Below are positions 44,889 through 55,508 of a DNA stretch of 64,000 nt, one piece after another. This stretch comes from Dryocosmus kuriphilus (Eukaryota > Arthropoda > Insecta > Hymenoptera > Cynipidae), in NCBI GenBank assembly GCA_038277395.1, contig CM076196.1:132801410-132865409 (forward strand). The letters run 5' to 3'. The position numbers and the translations under genes are program-made. Each line of letters begins with the position of its first letter. Position 1 is the stretch's first letter. Under the pieces are notes generated by a model. It was not told the origin of the DNA. It worked only from the letters and a program-made list of their open reading frames with translations, and ran no database searches.

Positions 44889-45824
44889 ATGAATCAGATT
44901 CATAACATCTTCACTTTGAGCTCTATTTTCCAAGATCGAGAAAAAACCCTTCAGTGGTTACGCGATATCGAACTCATTCCAAGCACAAGATATTGCATTA
45001 AACATAAAAAGAACATGACCCTACAAGAATCAGTATTTACCTGTGGTGAATTTAAATGCCAAAAAAAGGGCAAATACTCTCATAATGCTACTGTAGCGGA
45101 AAATACGTGGTTTGAGCAATCTCACATTTCAGCAGCAGCCTGGATGTTAATTACATACAGCTTTGCTGTTAATTTAACCTTTGAACAAACCATTCGCGAA
45201 AGCAGTATAATTGAAGGTCAGCAGGTGTCCAGAGAAAGTGTTGCCGATCGCTTTTCCTTTTGTCGAGAAGTTTGTATGGTTGCTCTTGACCAACAGTTTG
45301 AAAATGAAGGTAAAATAGGAGGCGTGGGGGAAATTGTAGAAATCGATGAGTGTAAAATAGGACGTCGAAAGTACGAAAGAGGACGTGTGGTGGAAGGCTC
45401 TTGGATCTTGGGAATGATTCACAGGGGGCATCCTGAGAATTATCGATTGGAAATTTGCACTGATAACAAAAGAGATGAAACAACCTTACTCTCTTTGATC
45501 CAGAAGCATATAGCAATTGGCACAGAAATCCAAACAGACTGCTGGAAAGGCTACTTAAATCTGAAAGCTCATGATTATGTCCACAAAACTGTGAATCATT
45601 CTCAAGAGTTCGTGAATCAAGAAACTGGAGCGCACACACAAAATATAGAATCGTCCTGGCGTTGGATGCGACGCTCCCTATCACGGGGTGGAGTTCACAA
45701 GAACAACTTAGCAGACCATCTTTGCGAATTTTTGTGGCGGCGTCTGGTAAGAAAACTAAACGCAGATCCCTTTTCTCAGTTGATCACTGACATAAAAATT
45801 TGCTATCCTGGCAAAGGAAACTAA
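44889..45824 (+). CDS. Merlin transposase (IS1595/ISXO2-like DDE domain), intact
   Basis: An open frame of 311 codons from the ATG at 44889; the frame is also open for 16 codons upstream but without ATG. The N-terminal third has a Cys/His cluster (YCIKHKKNMT ... FTCGEFKCQKKG) like the zinc ribbon of IS1595-type transposases, then a helical region (WFEQSHISAAAWML). The catalytic core carries EIVEIDECKIGRRKYERGR, TDCWKGYLNL and HTQNIESSWRWMRR, supplying the Asp, Asp and Glu acids. The protein would bind the ~270 bp inverted ends and mobilise the element. The length is normal for Merlin, and intact catalysis is plausible from sequence. The left-arm copy has a homopolymer frameshift. Confidence 0.88.
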   Translation: MNQIHNIFTLSSIFQDREKTLQWLRDIELIPSTRYCIKHKKNMTLQESVFTCGEFKCQKKGKYSHNATVAENTWFEQSHISAAAWMLITYSFAVNLTFEQTIRESSIIEGQQVSRESVADRFSFCREVCMVALDQQFENEGKIGGVGEIVEIDECKIGRRKYERGRVVEGSWILGMIHRGHPENYRLEICTDNKRDETTLLSLIQKHIAIGTEIQTDCWKGYLNLKAHDYVHKTVNHSQEFVNQETGAHTQNIESSWRWMRRSLSRGGVHKNNLADHLCEFLWRRLVRKLNADPFSQLITDIKICYPGKGN

Positions 45825-46341
45825 TTTTTTACGTTCTTTTTTCGTTAAACGTTACTTTTTCTTACTTCTTCTTTCTTTTACTTAAGCGTTACTTTTCAAA
45901 AAATTAAATTTAAAAAAATGCAAAAAATAAACTAAAATACAAAAAGCAAAAAAAAAACATACACTTTAAAGACCAAGCTCCAACCTTCCCGTGGTAAAGT
46001 GCGTAAGTAGGCAATGCCGAAACTAATGGAGTCTTGTCAAAATGTACTTGTTGGAACATTATCCCATTTTTCTCGAAAAATAATGGTTTAAGAGAAAAAG
46101 TATATAAAACATAAAAGATGTATTTTTATGCTGGCTACAACTTTTGTTTAAAAGGTTTTTATATATTTTGTATATTTACTGAGATAAACATAAAAAACCA
46201 TCAATTTTTATGGGTTTTTTATGGTTTTCACCATGAAAATAGCCTAGTCGCCAATTTTCACTACGATTTTCGTAATCAGCGCGTCAAAATACATAAGTAT
46301 ACGTAGTTTCAAATAAATCGGAGGTATCCGCTATTCGGAAC

Positions 46342-48671
46342 TGCACCCTTTTGGTTAAAAATGCTTTGCGAGTGTCTTCATTTATTGTGGCATACGTACA
46401 ATGTATGATTTTTGGTGACATACGTTACTCAGATTTTTCACAGAAATTACAAAAATATTTAGCGGCCCAAGCCCATTTTTGTAAATAAAATTTTATTTTA
46501 TTTAAATAACCGCTCTTATTAGATTCTTTTACTTTGGCATATGTAAAATAAATTTTCTTAAGAAACTAAATTAGGTACTCATATATTTACCAAAAGTCTG
46601 AGTGATATGTGCCAAACGTAAAATAATCCATTACAGCGATCATTTAAATAAAATAAGCATTTTTTTCATAAAAGTGAGCTTAGGGACGCTACATTTTTTT
46701 AATGCATTATCAGAATTTTTTCCATAGGCAGCCACCCAATATAATAATAACAATAATAATTATTATTATTATCATTATTATTATGGTGCAGCTTTGCGAA
46801 CTCGGAAGTTCATTGCCTCAGATACCCAGAACCGCCACGCATACTTAAATAAGATAAGCACCCTCGGAGACAAATAAATATTATTTTTTAAATGTAGCAA
46901 ATATTTGAATGATATATTTCATTAAAACGAATGCATTGTATACATTAATACGTATTCCAAATATATAAAATAATTCATTAATATTTAACAGTGGCCATTT
47001 AAATAAAAAAAACATTTTATTTACAACAACAGGCTTGGGGGATCTATAAATATTCTTTTAAAATTCTGCCAAAATTTGATGGCGGCTTCGAGGGCCTTTA
47101 AATATTTTTTTAAATTTTGACAAATAGGTATCAAGAGTAATTTTAAAATCAAAGCGAACAATTTGTAGGTGTGCCATTCCAGAAAAAAAGGTTTTTTGTG
47201 GACCACGCTAGTGTTTATGAAAATTTGTTGTTAGGTGTTTACCATCCTCGCAAAAAATTGTAAATTAAATTATGGTGCGTGAATATCAAATTGAGGCGTA
47301 AATAAATGGCTAAAAATGTTGCTTCTAGAAACTTTCGGTTAACTACTTTGTCATTAGATCATGTGCTTAACCAAATGGCATTTCAATTGTTAACAGTCTG
47401 CCAATAACGATAAATTAGGAGTCTTTGCTCATGGTCTCATTTTGCGTGGCGGGGCTCCGTTATATTGCTCCGGGGTGAGTGAGGTGAGGGTTCATTAACG
47501 AAGTGAGCATGTAAGTCTGGAGTCTGAATTACCCCAGCCTAGGATATCAATGACCTTTTATACGGGATTCGAGATTGTTGTTAAGAGGTTCCGTAATCGA
47601 CTTAAACGCTTTCTTTATATATCACACACTACGTCTACAGATATCTTGAACGTGATTCTCGCAATAATATAACTGTAATTATAGCCACGTGTGACAAAAT
47701 AAGAAAAGACAAAAGTATGCTCTACGCTGTTACTAATTCAGATATCAAACACGGTATTAACTTTTATAAATATCAAATCTTTTTTTCTCTTTACAAATGA
47801 GTAATGCATTAAGATCGTATGCACATAATCGATCAATATGTATACGACTCTCTCCCCGCTCTCCCGTTTTTTCGAGTTCGACCATGAAGTCATGGTTGAC
47901 GGTACTGCAGCCACTGCGGTGACAAGAAACATTGGCAGCACTTCCGACATTAGGTTTCCGGTAGTTCCTTGCTTCTGCGACTCTGCTAATAAATGCAAAC
48001 CCTCTACACGTAGAATATGCATTTGTGTTAATAATTAATAATGAGATTTAACATCATTATCACGAAACTGAAGCAGCTATATAAAAAATTGCATAATCAA
48101 AGATAATTAACAAGGAGAGGACTCCAACTATGGTCAAACCGAAATGTCTGGGACTTCGCATAGCTCGGGTACGCGATTAACACAGTGAGGGAAAAGTACA
48201 ATTTTTGCTTCAAAAAATTTCTGAGATTCTATTTCTCAACCGATTTAAAAGTTTGTTTTTTTTTAAATTAAAGCTTACTAAACTTTCAAAAGGCTATTCT
48301 AGGATACTTTTAAAAAAGTATTTATTAGTTTTTTATGTAACTTAAAAAATGCCAAAAACCATACACGGAAAAGAGTGGATCGTTAGAATATCTCTTTAAA
48401 CCAGTAGCTCCTAACTATTTGATATTGCGGCGCAGTAGCTATTCGGCGGTTTATTTTGTTAATATCACCATTTTACGTCCAGGTTATTGAACCTGATATA
48501 CTGAAAAAGTAGAATGAACAAATAGTAAGATTCACGGCATGAATGAGGATACCAGTGTGAACAAATTTCATGGCAGTCTAGTGTCAGATCTGGCCCAGGT
48601 CTGACTTTGTCGAGACCGTCTAGTCTGGAAGGGCTGATCCGGCCAAGGTTTAGCGAAAAAGTTACGTGTCT
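46342..48671. other. non-coding repeats (right arm mirror of 27761-30090)
   Basis: Same content as 27761-30090: the ~110 bp direct/inverted repeat trio, AAT microsatellite, and an unsupported 94-codon frame at 48022-47738. Confidence 0.45.
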
Positions 48672-48872
48672 AAAATGATAGAAAATAAGAAATGCACACT
48701 ATCAAAACAAGTTTTTTTCCTATCACTTTTACGGTCTAGTCTGGCCCAGATTTGGCGCTGAAAAGCTTTCGAATTATATAAAAGTTTCCAATTTCAATTA
48801 GCAATTTTTTCTACATACTTCGAAAAAGTTATAGGGTGTCTAAAAGGATAGGAAATAAGAAATGCACACTAT
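48672..48872. repeat. ~170 bp repeat flanking the retrovirus (right arm, inner side)
   Basis: Mirror of 27558-27760; ends in CTAT (48869-48872), one half of the target duplication. Confidence 0.7.
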
Positions 48873-49057
48873 TGTAATATAGCCACAGGCTCATAGCTCA
48901 TTTAGATAAGCAACCTATATATATATGAGGCATTAGGCCCAAGAGTTAGTTCTAAGTTTGATTCTACACTGTATACTACGACAATAAAGGCACGTGATAT
49001 CTCTTCAGAGATATCACTCATTTTTAAAAACGAGATTGAGTATTTTCCAGTATAACA
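48873..49057 (+). repeat. 5' LTR of endogenous retrovirus (right arm)
   Basis: 185 bp. TATA-like TATATATATATG at about 48916-48927, AATAAA at 48983-48988, and the hairpin GTGATATCTCT-TC-AGAGATATCAC at 48994-49017 just after the signal. The promoter and poly(A) signal lie in one short LTR. Confidence 0.92.
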
Positions 49058-49060
49058 AAT

Positions 49061-49077
49061 TGGCGATCCTGCCAGGA
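49061..49077 (+). promoter_or_regulatory. primer binding site, tRNA-Arg
   Basis: TGGCGATCCTGCCAGGA, three bases after the LTR; mirror of 27353-27369. Confidence 0.75.
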
Positions 49078-50009
49078 TCCGTTTGAATACTTCGAAAAGA
49101 AAGCATTCTCTACGGAGAAAAACACTTAAGCCTTTCTCTTCTCATAAGTGACGGAGACCTGGAAGACCACGAGGAACGAATCCCGTAACCTCATCGGGAA
49201 ATGAACTCCGGACTGTACCACGGACAGCCCGAAAACACCGAGTTGTATTATCACTTTCGAAACTAGCGTCTGAATTGAAGTAGGACCTATTCTACGTAGG
49301 AGAGTGATAAGAAAACTCAGACTAAAGAAATTGTACGAGGCCCGTAATCAGACGGAAGAGGCATCTGCCTAACAGCAAGGAATTGATCGAGTCAGCCACA
49401 CCCGATTCAAAGGAAACCAGCAGTAGCAGCCTGGAGACACGTCGCCGGCCGAATTAGGAATCCAGACAGCGAGCGGAGACTCCACGGATCTTCAGCCAAC
49501 TGCCAGAGGACGAAAATTCACTGTAAGTGCATGATAGAGTTTAAGTAGGCACAAATCGTAAAAACAAATCGTAAAACAATACTTGATAAGTGTCAATCTC
49601 CTTTGCGGTCTGCGGAAGGCGACCGATGTAAAACCAAAGTTCGTTTCACATCGGGTGGAGTAGAATTTCAAGTATTGGGTCAGGCATACTTCGCGTGCTC
49701 GCAAGCCCTACCTCTCCTCAATAAAAATAAAAAAACACCTACTTTGGAATCAGTTTCATTGTTCTAGACGATGCGCTGCATTCCATTGTATTAAAGGACA
49801 AAAAAAAGTCCAAAATACACATAACTTTGTTACGCGACACTACACCATCAGCGACATAATTAAATTAAGATTAGGGAACACATTCCACACTGGCCGATTT
49901 GCATAGAACGCAAGACGCATACGCAACAGACGAAACAGAAAGTACAGACAATTCCAATAGTGACAGTGATAGTAATAGTGACCCGCCCGAACCAAAGTAC
50001 ATCACAGTA
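49078..50009 (+). other. leader of endogenous retrovirus (right arm)
   Basis: Untranslated leader, mirror of 26423-27352. The last 111 bases are open in the gag frame but lack an ATG. Confidence 0.6.
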
Positions 50010-50431
50010 ATGGATTCCCCCGCCCAAACTCGTGCTTCAACGGAAGGAATCCCAATTAGTTTACTTCAAGTGATCGACGAAATTAGAAACAGCATAAGTA
50101 ATTTGGTTATCAGCCAATCGGTAGCGGCGGATAACATTTCTCTACTATCGAGGGAAAATGAAAAAAAGAATGAAAGAAGGAAAGGAAATATTAGCAAAAA
50201 TTGGTATAGAAGGAAACATTCTAACAGACACCGAAGGAATGGACGAAGGAAGATTAACCGAAGATCAAGATTCCGAGGGACAACATACCAGGTTAAGATC
50301 AGGAAACAGATATGAACCCAACGCAAGAAACCGGCAGCAATTAGGACCTTATCAAGCACCACGCTTGCCTGAAGGGATACCCGCCAAAGATATCATCAGA
50401 GCTATCAAACCCATAAATGGACAGGACGACA
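50010..50431 (+). pseudogene. gag N-terminal part (right arm)
   Basis: From the ATG at 50010 (MDSPAQTR). A seven-A run at about 50161-50167, six A on the left arm, shifts the frame here. It is then cut by the Transib-related insertion at 50432, with the first copy of CGACA at 50427-50431. Confidence 0.7.
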
Positions 50432-50510
50432 CACAGTGGTTAAAAATTGGAATTTACCCTTCATAATCGGCTACAGGTCGTATTTCTTGACCGATTTGGA
50501 TGTTTTTTTT
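50432..50510 (+). mobile_element. 79 bp stub of Transib inverted end
   Basis: Begins CACAGTGGTTAAAAATTGG directly after CGACA and follows the Transib end up to its poly-T tract, then changes abruptly to inverted gag sequence. It marks the original left end of the Transib insertion. Confidence 0.9.
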
Positions 50511-51224
50511 TGTCCGTGTTGAAAATTTTGTTTATAAAAGCATTGGGAGGCAAAATGGCCTAATTTACCGCATTTGTGGCATGACATTTTGGCTCTGTCC
50601 GACAAAGGTAGAGTCTGATTTAAGGCTTTAGCCCCGATTGTTGTTGTGTTGGCGTTTATTCTGGGGGGTTGCACGGGTCTTTGTATAAACCTAGGGGTCG
50701 GTCGGGGTGTTACTGGCGCGTTTCTGGTCGGTTGTGATTCCCTCAACCAGGTTTCATATTCTGCTGCCTCTTTCTGGGCTTCCATTAATGTTGTGGGTTT
50801 CATAGCCCGCACCTGGATTCCGACTTCTCGTTTTAGGTTTAGCATATACCGATTAATTGCCTCTTTTTCTTCAATTTTCAGTCTGAGTTGTCTTTCGGTA
50901 CCTCCTGAGGATGCTTGTACTGCATAATTTAATTCATTTAATATTTGTTTAAAACGCAATGAGAAGTTTTGAATGGTTTCGTTTGGACCTTGTTTACACG
51001 ATTCCATTTTGCTTTTAATTGATAGGATCGAACCCGTTTGTTTCAAATTTTGTCTCAAAACTTCGTATAGGTCGTTAAAAGTATTTATAGGGGTGTAGCG
51101 TATCGCTTTGTCCGCATTACCTGTGATTTTTTCTGCTAGGATAAAATCAAGTAACAATTGTGGTTGAGAGCACTGATTTTTCGTTCTCATTACTATTTTT
51201 ATAAAATCTTCCACGCCCATGTCG
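50511..51224 (-). repeat. 714 bp inverted duplication of the Transib right flank (gag fragment)
   Basis: Reverse complement of 55504-56217, including the zinc-knuckle region. It carries the right-arm version of a one-base difference (ATGCTTGTACTGC, not ATGCTGTACTGC as on the left), so it was copied from the local flank. It ends in TGTCG (51220-51224), the complement of the CGACA target site, next to the complete Transib. Confidence 0.92.
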
Positions 51225-54200
51225 CACAGTGGTTAAAAATTGGAATTTACCCTTCATAATCGGCTACAGGTCGTATTTCTTGACCGATTTGGATGTTTTT
51301 TTTTTTGAAATTCTCAGCATAAAATTCTTAAGAGAACTGTGGATTTCGATTTTTTAATTTTTTCCACAGAGCAACAATATATAAACAAATATAGTGACAA
51401 AATGGGCAATTTCAAATTTCTGAATTTTTATCTCACGAAAAAAATATATATAAAAACTCATTATCAGTCTGAATTATTGCCCATGCATTCATAGAACAGA
51501 ATTAAATCAATAAATATTTAACTTAATTATTATAAACAATTTTTATAAACAAATTTCTATGAGTGCTTTTTTTTCATAGAAAAAAATTTTTTCTTTACGA
51601 TAATTGCAAGTAGATTCCATAAGAGTCATATTTGGTAACAAAAAGTTAGCATTAGTTAATAATTAACATTTTTATAAACAATTTTATAAACAAATTCTTC
51701 ATAATTGAGATTTTCTCACAGTAAAAGTCATTTTTCTGGCCGAAAGTGATTCATAGTCCTCTTTAGAAACATTTATATACTGTAAGTGTTATAAATAAAC
51801 AATATAAATTGTTAATAACAATTAAATTAAACAATCCCCCCAATCGGTCGTTTTATGGTGGAAATAAATGGGATTTTCTTTAATTATTATAATAATTAAT
51901 TAGACTGACATTTGTTGCGATGACTAACCAACAAAATTAAGCAATAAATAATTTACAAGATTGTTATAAACAATTTTATAACTAAAATTTTTCATTTTCT
52001 ATGGTAAAAAGGACAGCTTTCCACTGAAATAATCGGCAATAAAGTGACAGTTGTTGCAAAATTCAATGTGGAGCATTAGATAATAACTTGTGTAATTGTT
52101 ATTAACAATTTTCATAACAAATTGTCTATAACAATCTTGTTAATCCAGTATAATCTAATCTAATCAAATCAAATCTAAACTTATCTAATCTAATCTGATC
52201 TAATCTAATCTAATCTAATCTAATATAATCTATTCTATTCTAATCAAATCTAATGGTGGTTATGTAATTCACCGCTAGGTGGATGTCTCGCAGCGCAGCT
52301 GGAGCTCTCACAAGAGAAGTTAGGCTTTTACTTTATAAAAGTAAAAGGGGTTGCGGTCAAAGTACCTTTATATGATTTGCTTTCGGCATCATTTAAACGT
52401 ATTTTGCGCAGGTTTGTACCATTGAGTATTACTCTCTTATTATTATTTTCTTTATTATTGTTTTATTATTTTGTTTTGTTCCTTTGTTTTCTGCTTTTGG
52501 TTTCTTTTTTTTTGTTGTTGGTAATCAGTTTTCATTATGGATACTCTTAGAGTACGTAAGAAAGTCCTTTCTGATATTCTTATTACTAATAAGGGTACTG
52601 ACAACGTACAAAGTTTGTTAAATTTCATACAAACTGAGTACAGTCTTGATCCTGAGCGCTTAAAAATAGTAGCTAATAATTTGAAGCTATATTTCTTGCC
52701 AGTATTTCAGAAAAAATGGAAAGAATCTTTAAGCACAAAAAGTCACTTTGAAAAAAGGTTCGAAAAGTGGCTAAGCACTGATTTTTTAGTTTCATTTTCT
52801 GAGACAAAATCAAAAGGAGGAAGGAAGACTTCGAATATAAAGTTTGAGGATGCTTCTTCTGCGACAAAGAGGCGGAAATTAATGTCCATTGAAGAGTGTT
52901 TCACGGCTGTTGAAATACAGGATGCATTTCTGCGCAATTTACGAAAGAGTGGGAGAAAAAAAACTGCAAATGAAATACTCGCTCTTTTAAAATCTGAAGA
53001 AACTGAACATTTCAACATTTCAGATAAATCTGAATGTGAACCATATGTCTCATACTCTTCAGAAGAAGCTTTGGCTTTAATGCAACAGGCCAGGCTATCA
53101 AAGTTTCAGTATGAAACAATCCATTCACAGGCTAAAACTAGAAAGGCTGACATTTATCCTATCTATCCGAAATTAATAGAAGTTAAAAAAGATTGCTATC
53201 CTGCAAATATTCAAATTTCGGAAGAAGGAGCCACGATTGAGATTCAGTCTCTTATTGATCACACAATTCAACGACTTTTTAAAGATCCTAACTTATGTCT
53301 TCCAGCTTCAGAGAACAGATTGAAGATAACTTATTTGGACTTTGAAGTTAAGTACGGCATTGATGGACTTTCAACTGAAGCAAAATACAATCAGAAGTTC
53401 AATAACAATAACTTGACTGATGACTCGTTATTTACAGCATCAATGGTGCCAATATTGTTAAAAGTAAAGGACACAGAAGAAACAGTTTGGATGAATCCTC
53501 ATAGTTCCTCGCCAAAACGATGCATACCTATAATGATTATGTATGCAAAGGAAACAAAGGAATTGACTAAAGCAGAAATTAAAAATATTAAGACTCAAGT
53601 TCAAAATCTCAGACCCACAACAATTAGTACGACTAATGGCGTGTACACAGTTACAACGGAAATGAAGTTGACGATGTTGGATGGAAAAGTTTGCACAGCT
53701 CTCACTGATACACCATCATCTTCTACTTGCTACATTTGCAGAGCGACACCATCTCAAATGAATGACTTAGACCGTGTAAAGCAGAAGAAAGTAATCAGCT
53801 CCAATTTTGAGTTTGGTCTTTCGACTTTACATGCCTGGATACGATTCATGGAGTGTATACTCCACATTGCTTATCGGCTAAGAGTCTGCAAATGGAGTGT
53901 ATCCATGAAGGAGGATAAAGAAATGATGCAAGAAGATAAGAAAAGAATTTGCAACGACTTTCAAAGAAAAATGGGTTTGATAATTGATCAACCAAGTCAA
54001 GGATCTGGCAATTCTAATTGTGGTAATACGGCTCGCAGGTTTTTCTCAGACGTTGACAAAACCGCAGAAATAACAGGAGTTAATAGAGAACTCATTAAGA
54101 TGTTTAGAAACATATTGCAGATGCTGGCTAGTAGAAGGAAAATCCCCCCTCTCTTCTTTGAAGAGTATGCTTTTAGTGCAGCAAAACTGTATGTGAGCTT

Positions 54201-55503
54201 ATATCTCTGGTACTATATGCCTTCTTCAGTTCACAAAATTCTTATACATGGGGGAAAGATTATGGAGAATTTTATGCTGCCAATCGGCATGTATTCCGAA
54301 GAAGCTTCCGAAGCCAGGAACAAGGATATTAAATACATTCGACAATTTAATACTCGAAAAATGTCTCGATTGCATACTATGGAAGACTTGATTCACAAAC
54401 TTCTGGAGTCTTCAGATCTTTTTATTGCATCCTTGAAGCCTGAATGGGAAAAAGTTGAAGTTGAACTTGACCAAGAACTAGATAAATTAATTGCAAAATT
54501 CGAATCCAGGAATTCGTGAACTATTTTCTAAATTCTATGTTCTGAATTCTAATTTCGTTGACGATGGCAATTAATTTATACTAAGTTTCTTATAGCAATA
54601 CAATACGATTTTTGCAAAAATTGTTAATAACAATTACACAAGTTATTATCTAATGCTCCACATTGAATTTTGCAACAACTGTCACTTTATTGCCGATTAT
54701 TTCAGTGGAAAGCTGTCCTTTTTACCATAGAAAATGAAAAATTTTAGTTATAAAATTGTTTATAACAATCTTGTAAATTATTTATTGCTTAATTTTGTTG
54801 GTTAGTCATCGCAACAAATGTCACTCTAATTAATTATTATAATAATTAAAGAAAATCCCATTTATTTCCACCATAAAACGACCGATTGGGGGGATTGTTT
54901 AATTTAATTGTTATTAACAATTTATATTGTTTATTTATAACACTTACAGTATATAAATGTTTCTAAAGAGGACTATGAATCACTTTCGGCCAGAAAAATG
55001 ACTTTTACTGTGAGAAAATCTCAATTATGAAGAATTTGTTTATAAAATTGTTTATAAAAATGTTAATTATTAACTAATGCTAACTTTTTGTTACCAAATA
55101 TGACTCTTATGGAATCTACTTGCAATTATCGTAAAGAAAAAATTTTTTTCTATGAAAAAAAAGCACTCATAGAAATTTGTTTATAAAAATTGTTTATAAT
55201 AATTAAGTTAAATATTTATTGATTTAATTCTGTTCTATGAATGCATGGGCAATAATTCAGACTGATAATGAGTTTTTATATATATTTTTTCGTGAGATAA
55301 AAATTCAGAAATTTGAAATTGCCCATTTTGTCACTATATTTGTTTATATATTGTTGCTCTGTGGAAAAAATTAAAAAATCGAAATCCACAGTTCTCTTAA
55401 GAATTTTATGCTGAGAATTTCAAAAAAAAAAACATCCAAATCGGTCAAGAAATACGACCTGTAGCCGATTATGAAGGGTAAATTCCAATTTTTAACCACT
55501 GTG
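51225..55503 (+). mobile_element. Transib DNA transposon, complete (right arm)
   Basis: 4279 bp with ~887 bp inverted ends (51225-52112 and 54618-55503) starting CACAGTGGTTAAAAATTGG. CGACA follows at 55504-55508, and the matching CGACA lies at 50427-50431 beyond the stub and inverted fragment. The gene is between the inverted ends, preceded by a TCTAA-type microsatellite (about 52145-52250). Confidence 0.93.
52537..54519 (+). CDS. Transib transposase (RAG1-like), intact 660 residues
   Basis: Cuts and joins the ends of its own element; the family is the accepted relative of the RAG1 core. The frame is open from the ATG at 52537. Recognisable blocks: FEVKYGIDGLSTEAKYNQ (Asp276), VWMNPHSSSPKRCIPIMI, LTMLDGKVCTAL (Asp382), CYICRATPSQMNDL, GLSTLHAWIRFMECILHIAY, NTARRFFSDV, MPSSVHKILIHGGKIMENF, IGMYSEEASEARNKD (Glu592 most likely the third acid) and TRKMSRLHTMEDLIHKLLES. 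Cys398, Cys401, His566 and His571 have the CX2C...HX4H pattern of the RAG1 core zinc site. The first ~200 residues are charged and less recognisable. All catalytic residues are present, so activity is plausible. No RAG2-like partner is in the window. Confidence 0.93.
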   Translation: MDTLRVRKKVLSDILITNKGTDNVQSLLNFIQTEYSLDPERLKIVANNLKLYFLPVFQKKWKESLSTKSHFEKRFEKWLSTDFLVSFSETKSKGGRKTSNIKFEDASSATKRRKLMSIEECFTAVEIQDAFLRNLRKSGRKKTANEILALLKSEETEHFNISDKSECEPYVSYSSEEALALMQQARLSKFQYETIHSQAKTRKADIYPIYPKLIEVKKDCYPANIQISEEGATIEIQSLIDHTIQRLFKDPNLCLPASENRLKITYLDFEVKYGIDGLSTEAKYNQKFNNNNLTDDSLFTASMVPILLKVKDTEETVWMNPHSSSPKRCIPIMIMYAKETKELTKAEIKNIKTQVQNLRPTTISTTNGVYTVTTEMKLTMLDGKVCTALTDTPSSSTCYICRATPSQMNDLDRVKQKKVISSNFEFGLSTLHAWIRFMECILHIAYRLRVCKWSVSMKEDKEMMQEDKKRICNDFQRKMGLIIDQPSQGSGNSNCGNTARRFFSDVDKTAEITGVNRELIKMFRNILQMLASRRKIPPLFFEEYAFSAAKLYVSLYLWYYMPSSVHKILIHGGKIMENFMLPIGMYSEEASEARNKDIKYIRQFNTRKMSRLHTMEDLIHKLLESSDLFIASLKPEWEKVEVELDQELDKLIAKFESRNS

Positions 55504-55508
55504 CGACA

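Larger units (their letters stand above)
43614..46341 (+). mobile_element. Merlin-type DNA transposon (right arm)
   Basis: Mirror of 30091-32777, 2728 bp, with an intact transposase. The extra length is mostly the 59-base C tract at 44071-44129. Confidence 0.87.

Noticed and set aside
49899..50009. Acidic N-terminal extension of gag
   Set aside because: It begins at a TTG; the first ATG is at 50010. Non-AUG initiation is possible but unsupported.
52537..54519. A true RAG1 gene or V(D)J-like system
   Set aside because: The gene sits between transposon inverted repeats with a 5 bp target duplication, there is no RAG2-like gene, and no 12/23-spaced nonamer was convincing next to the heptamer.
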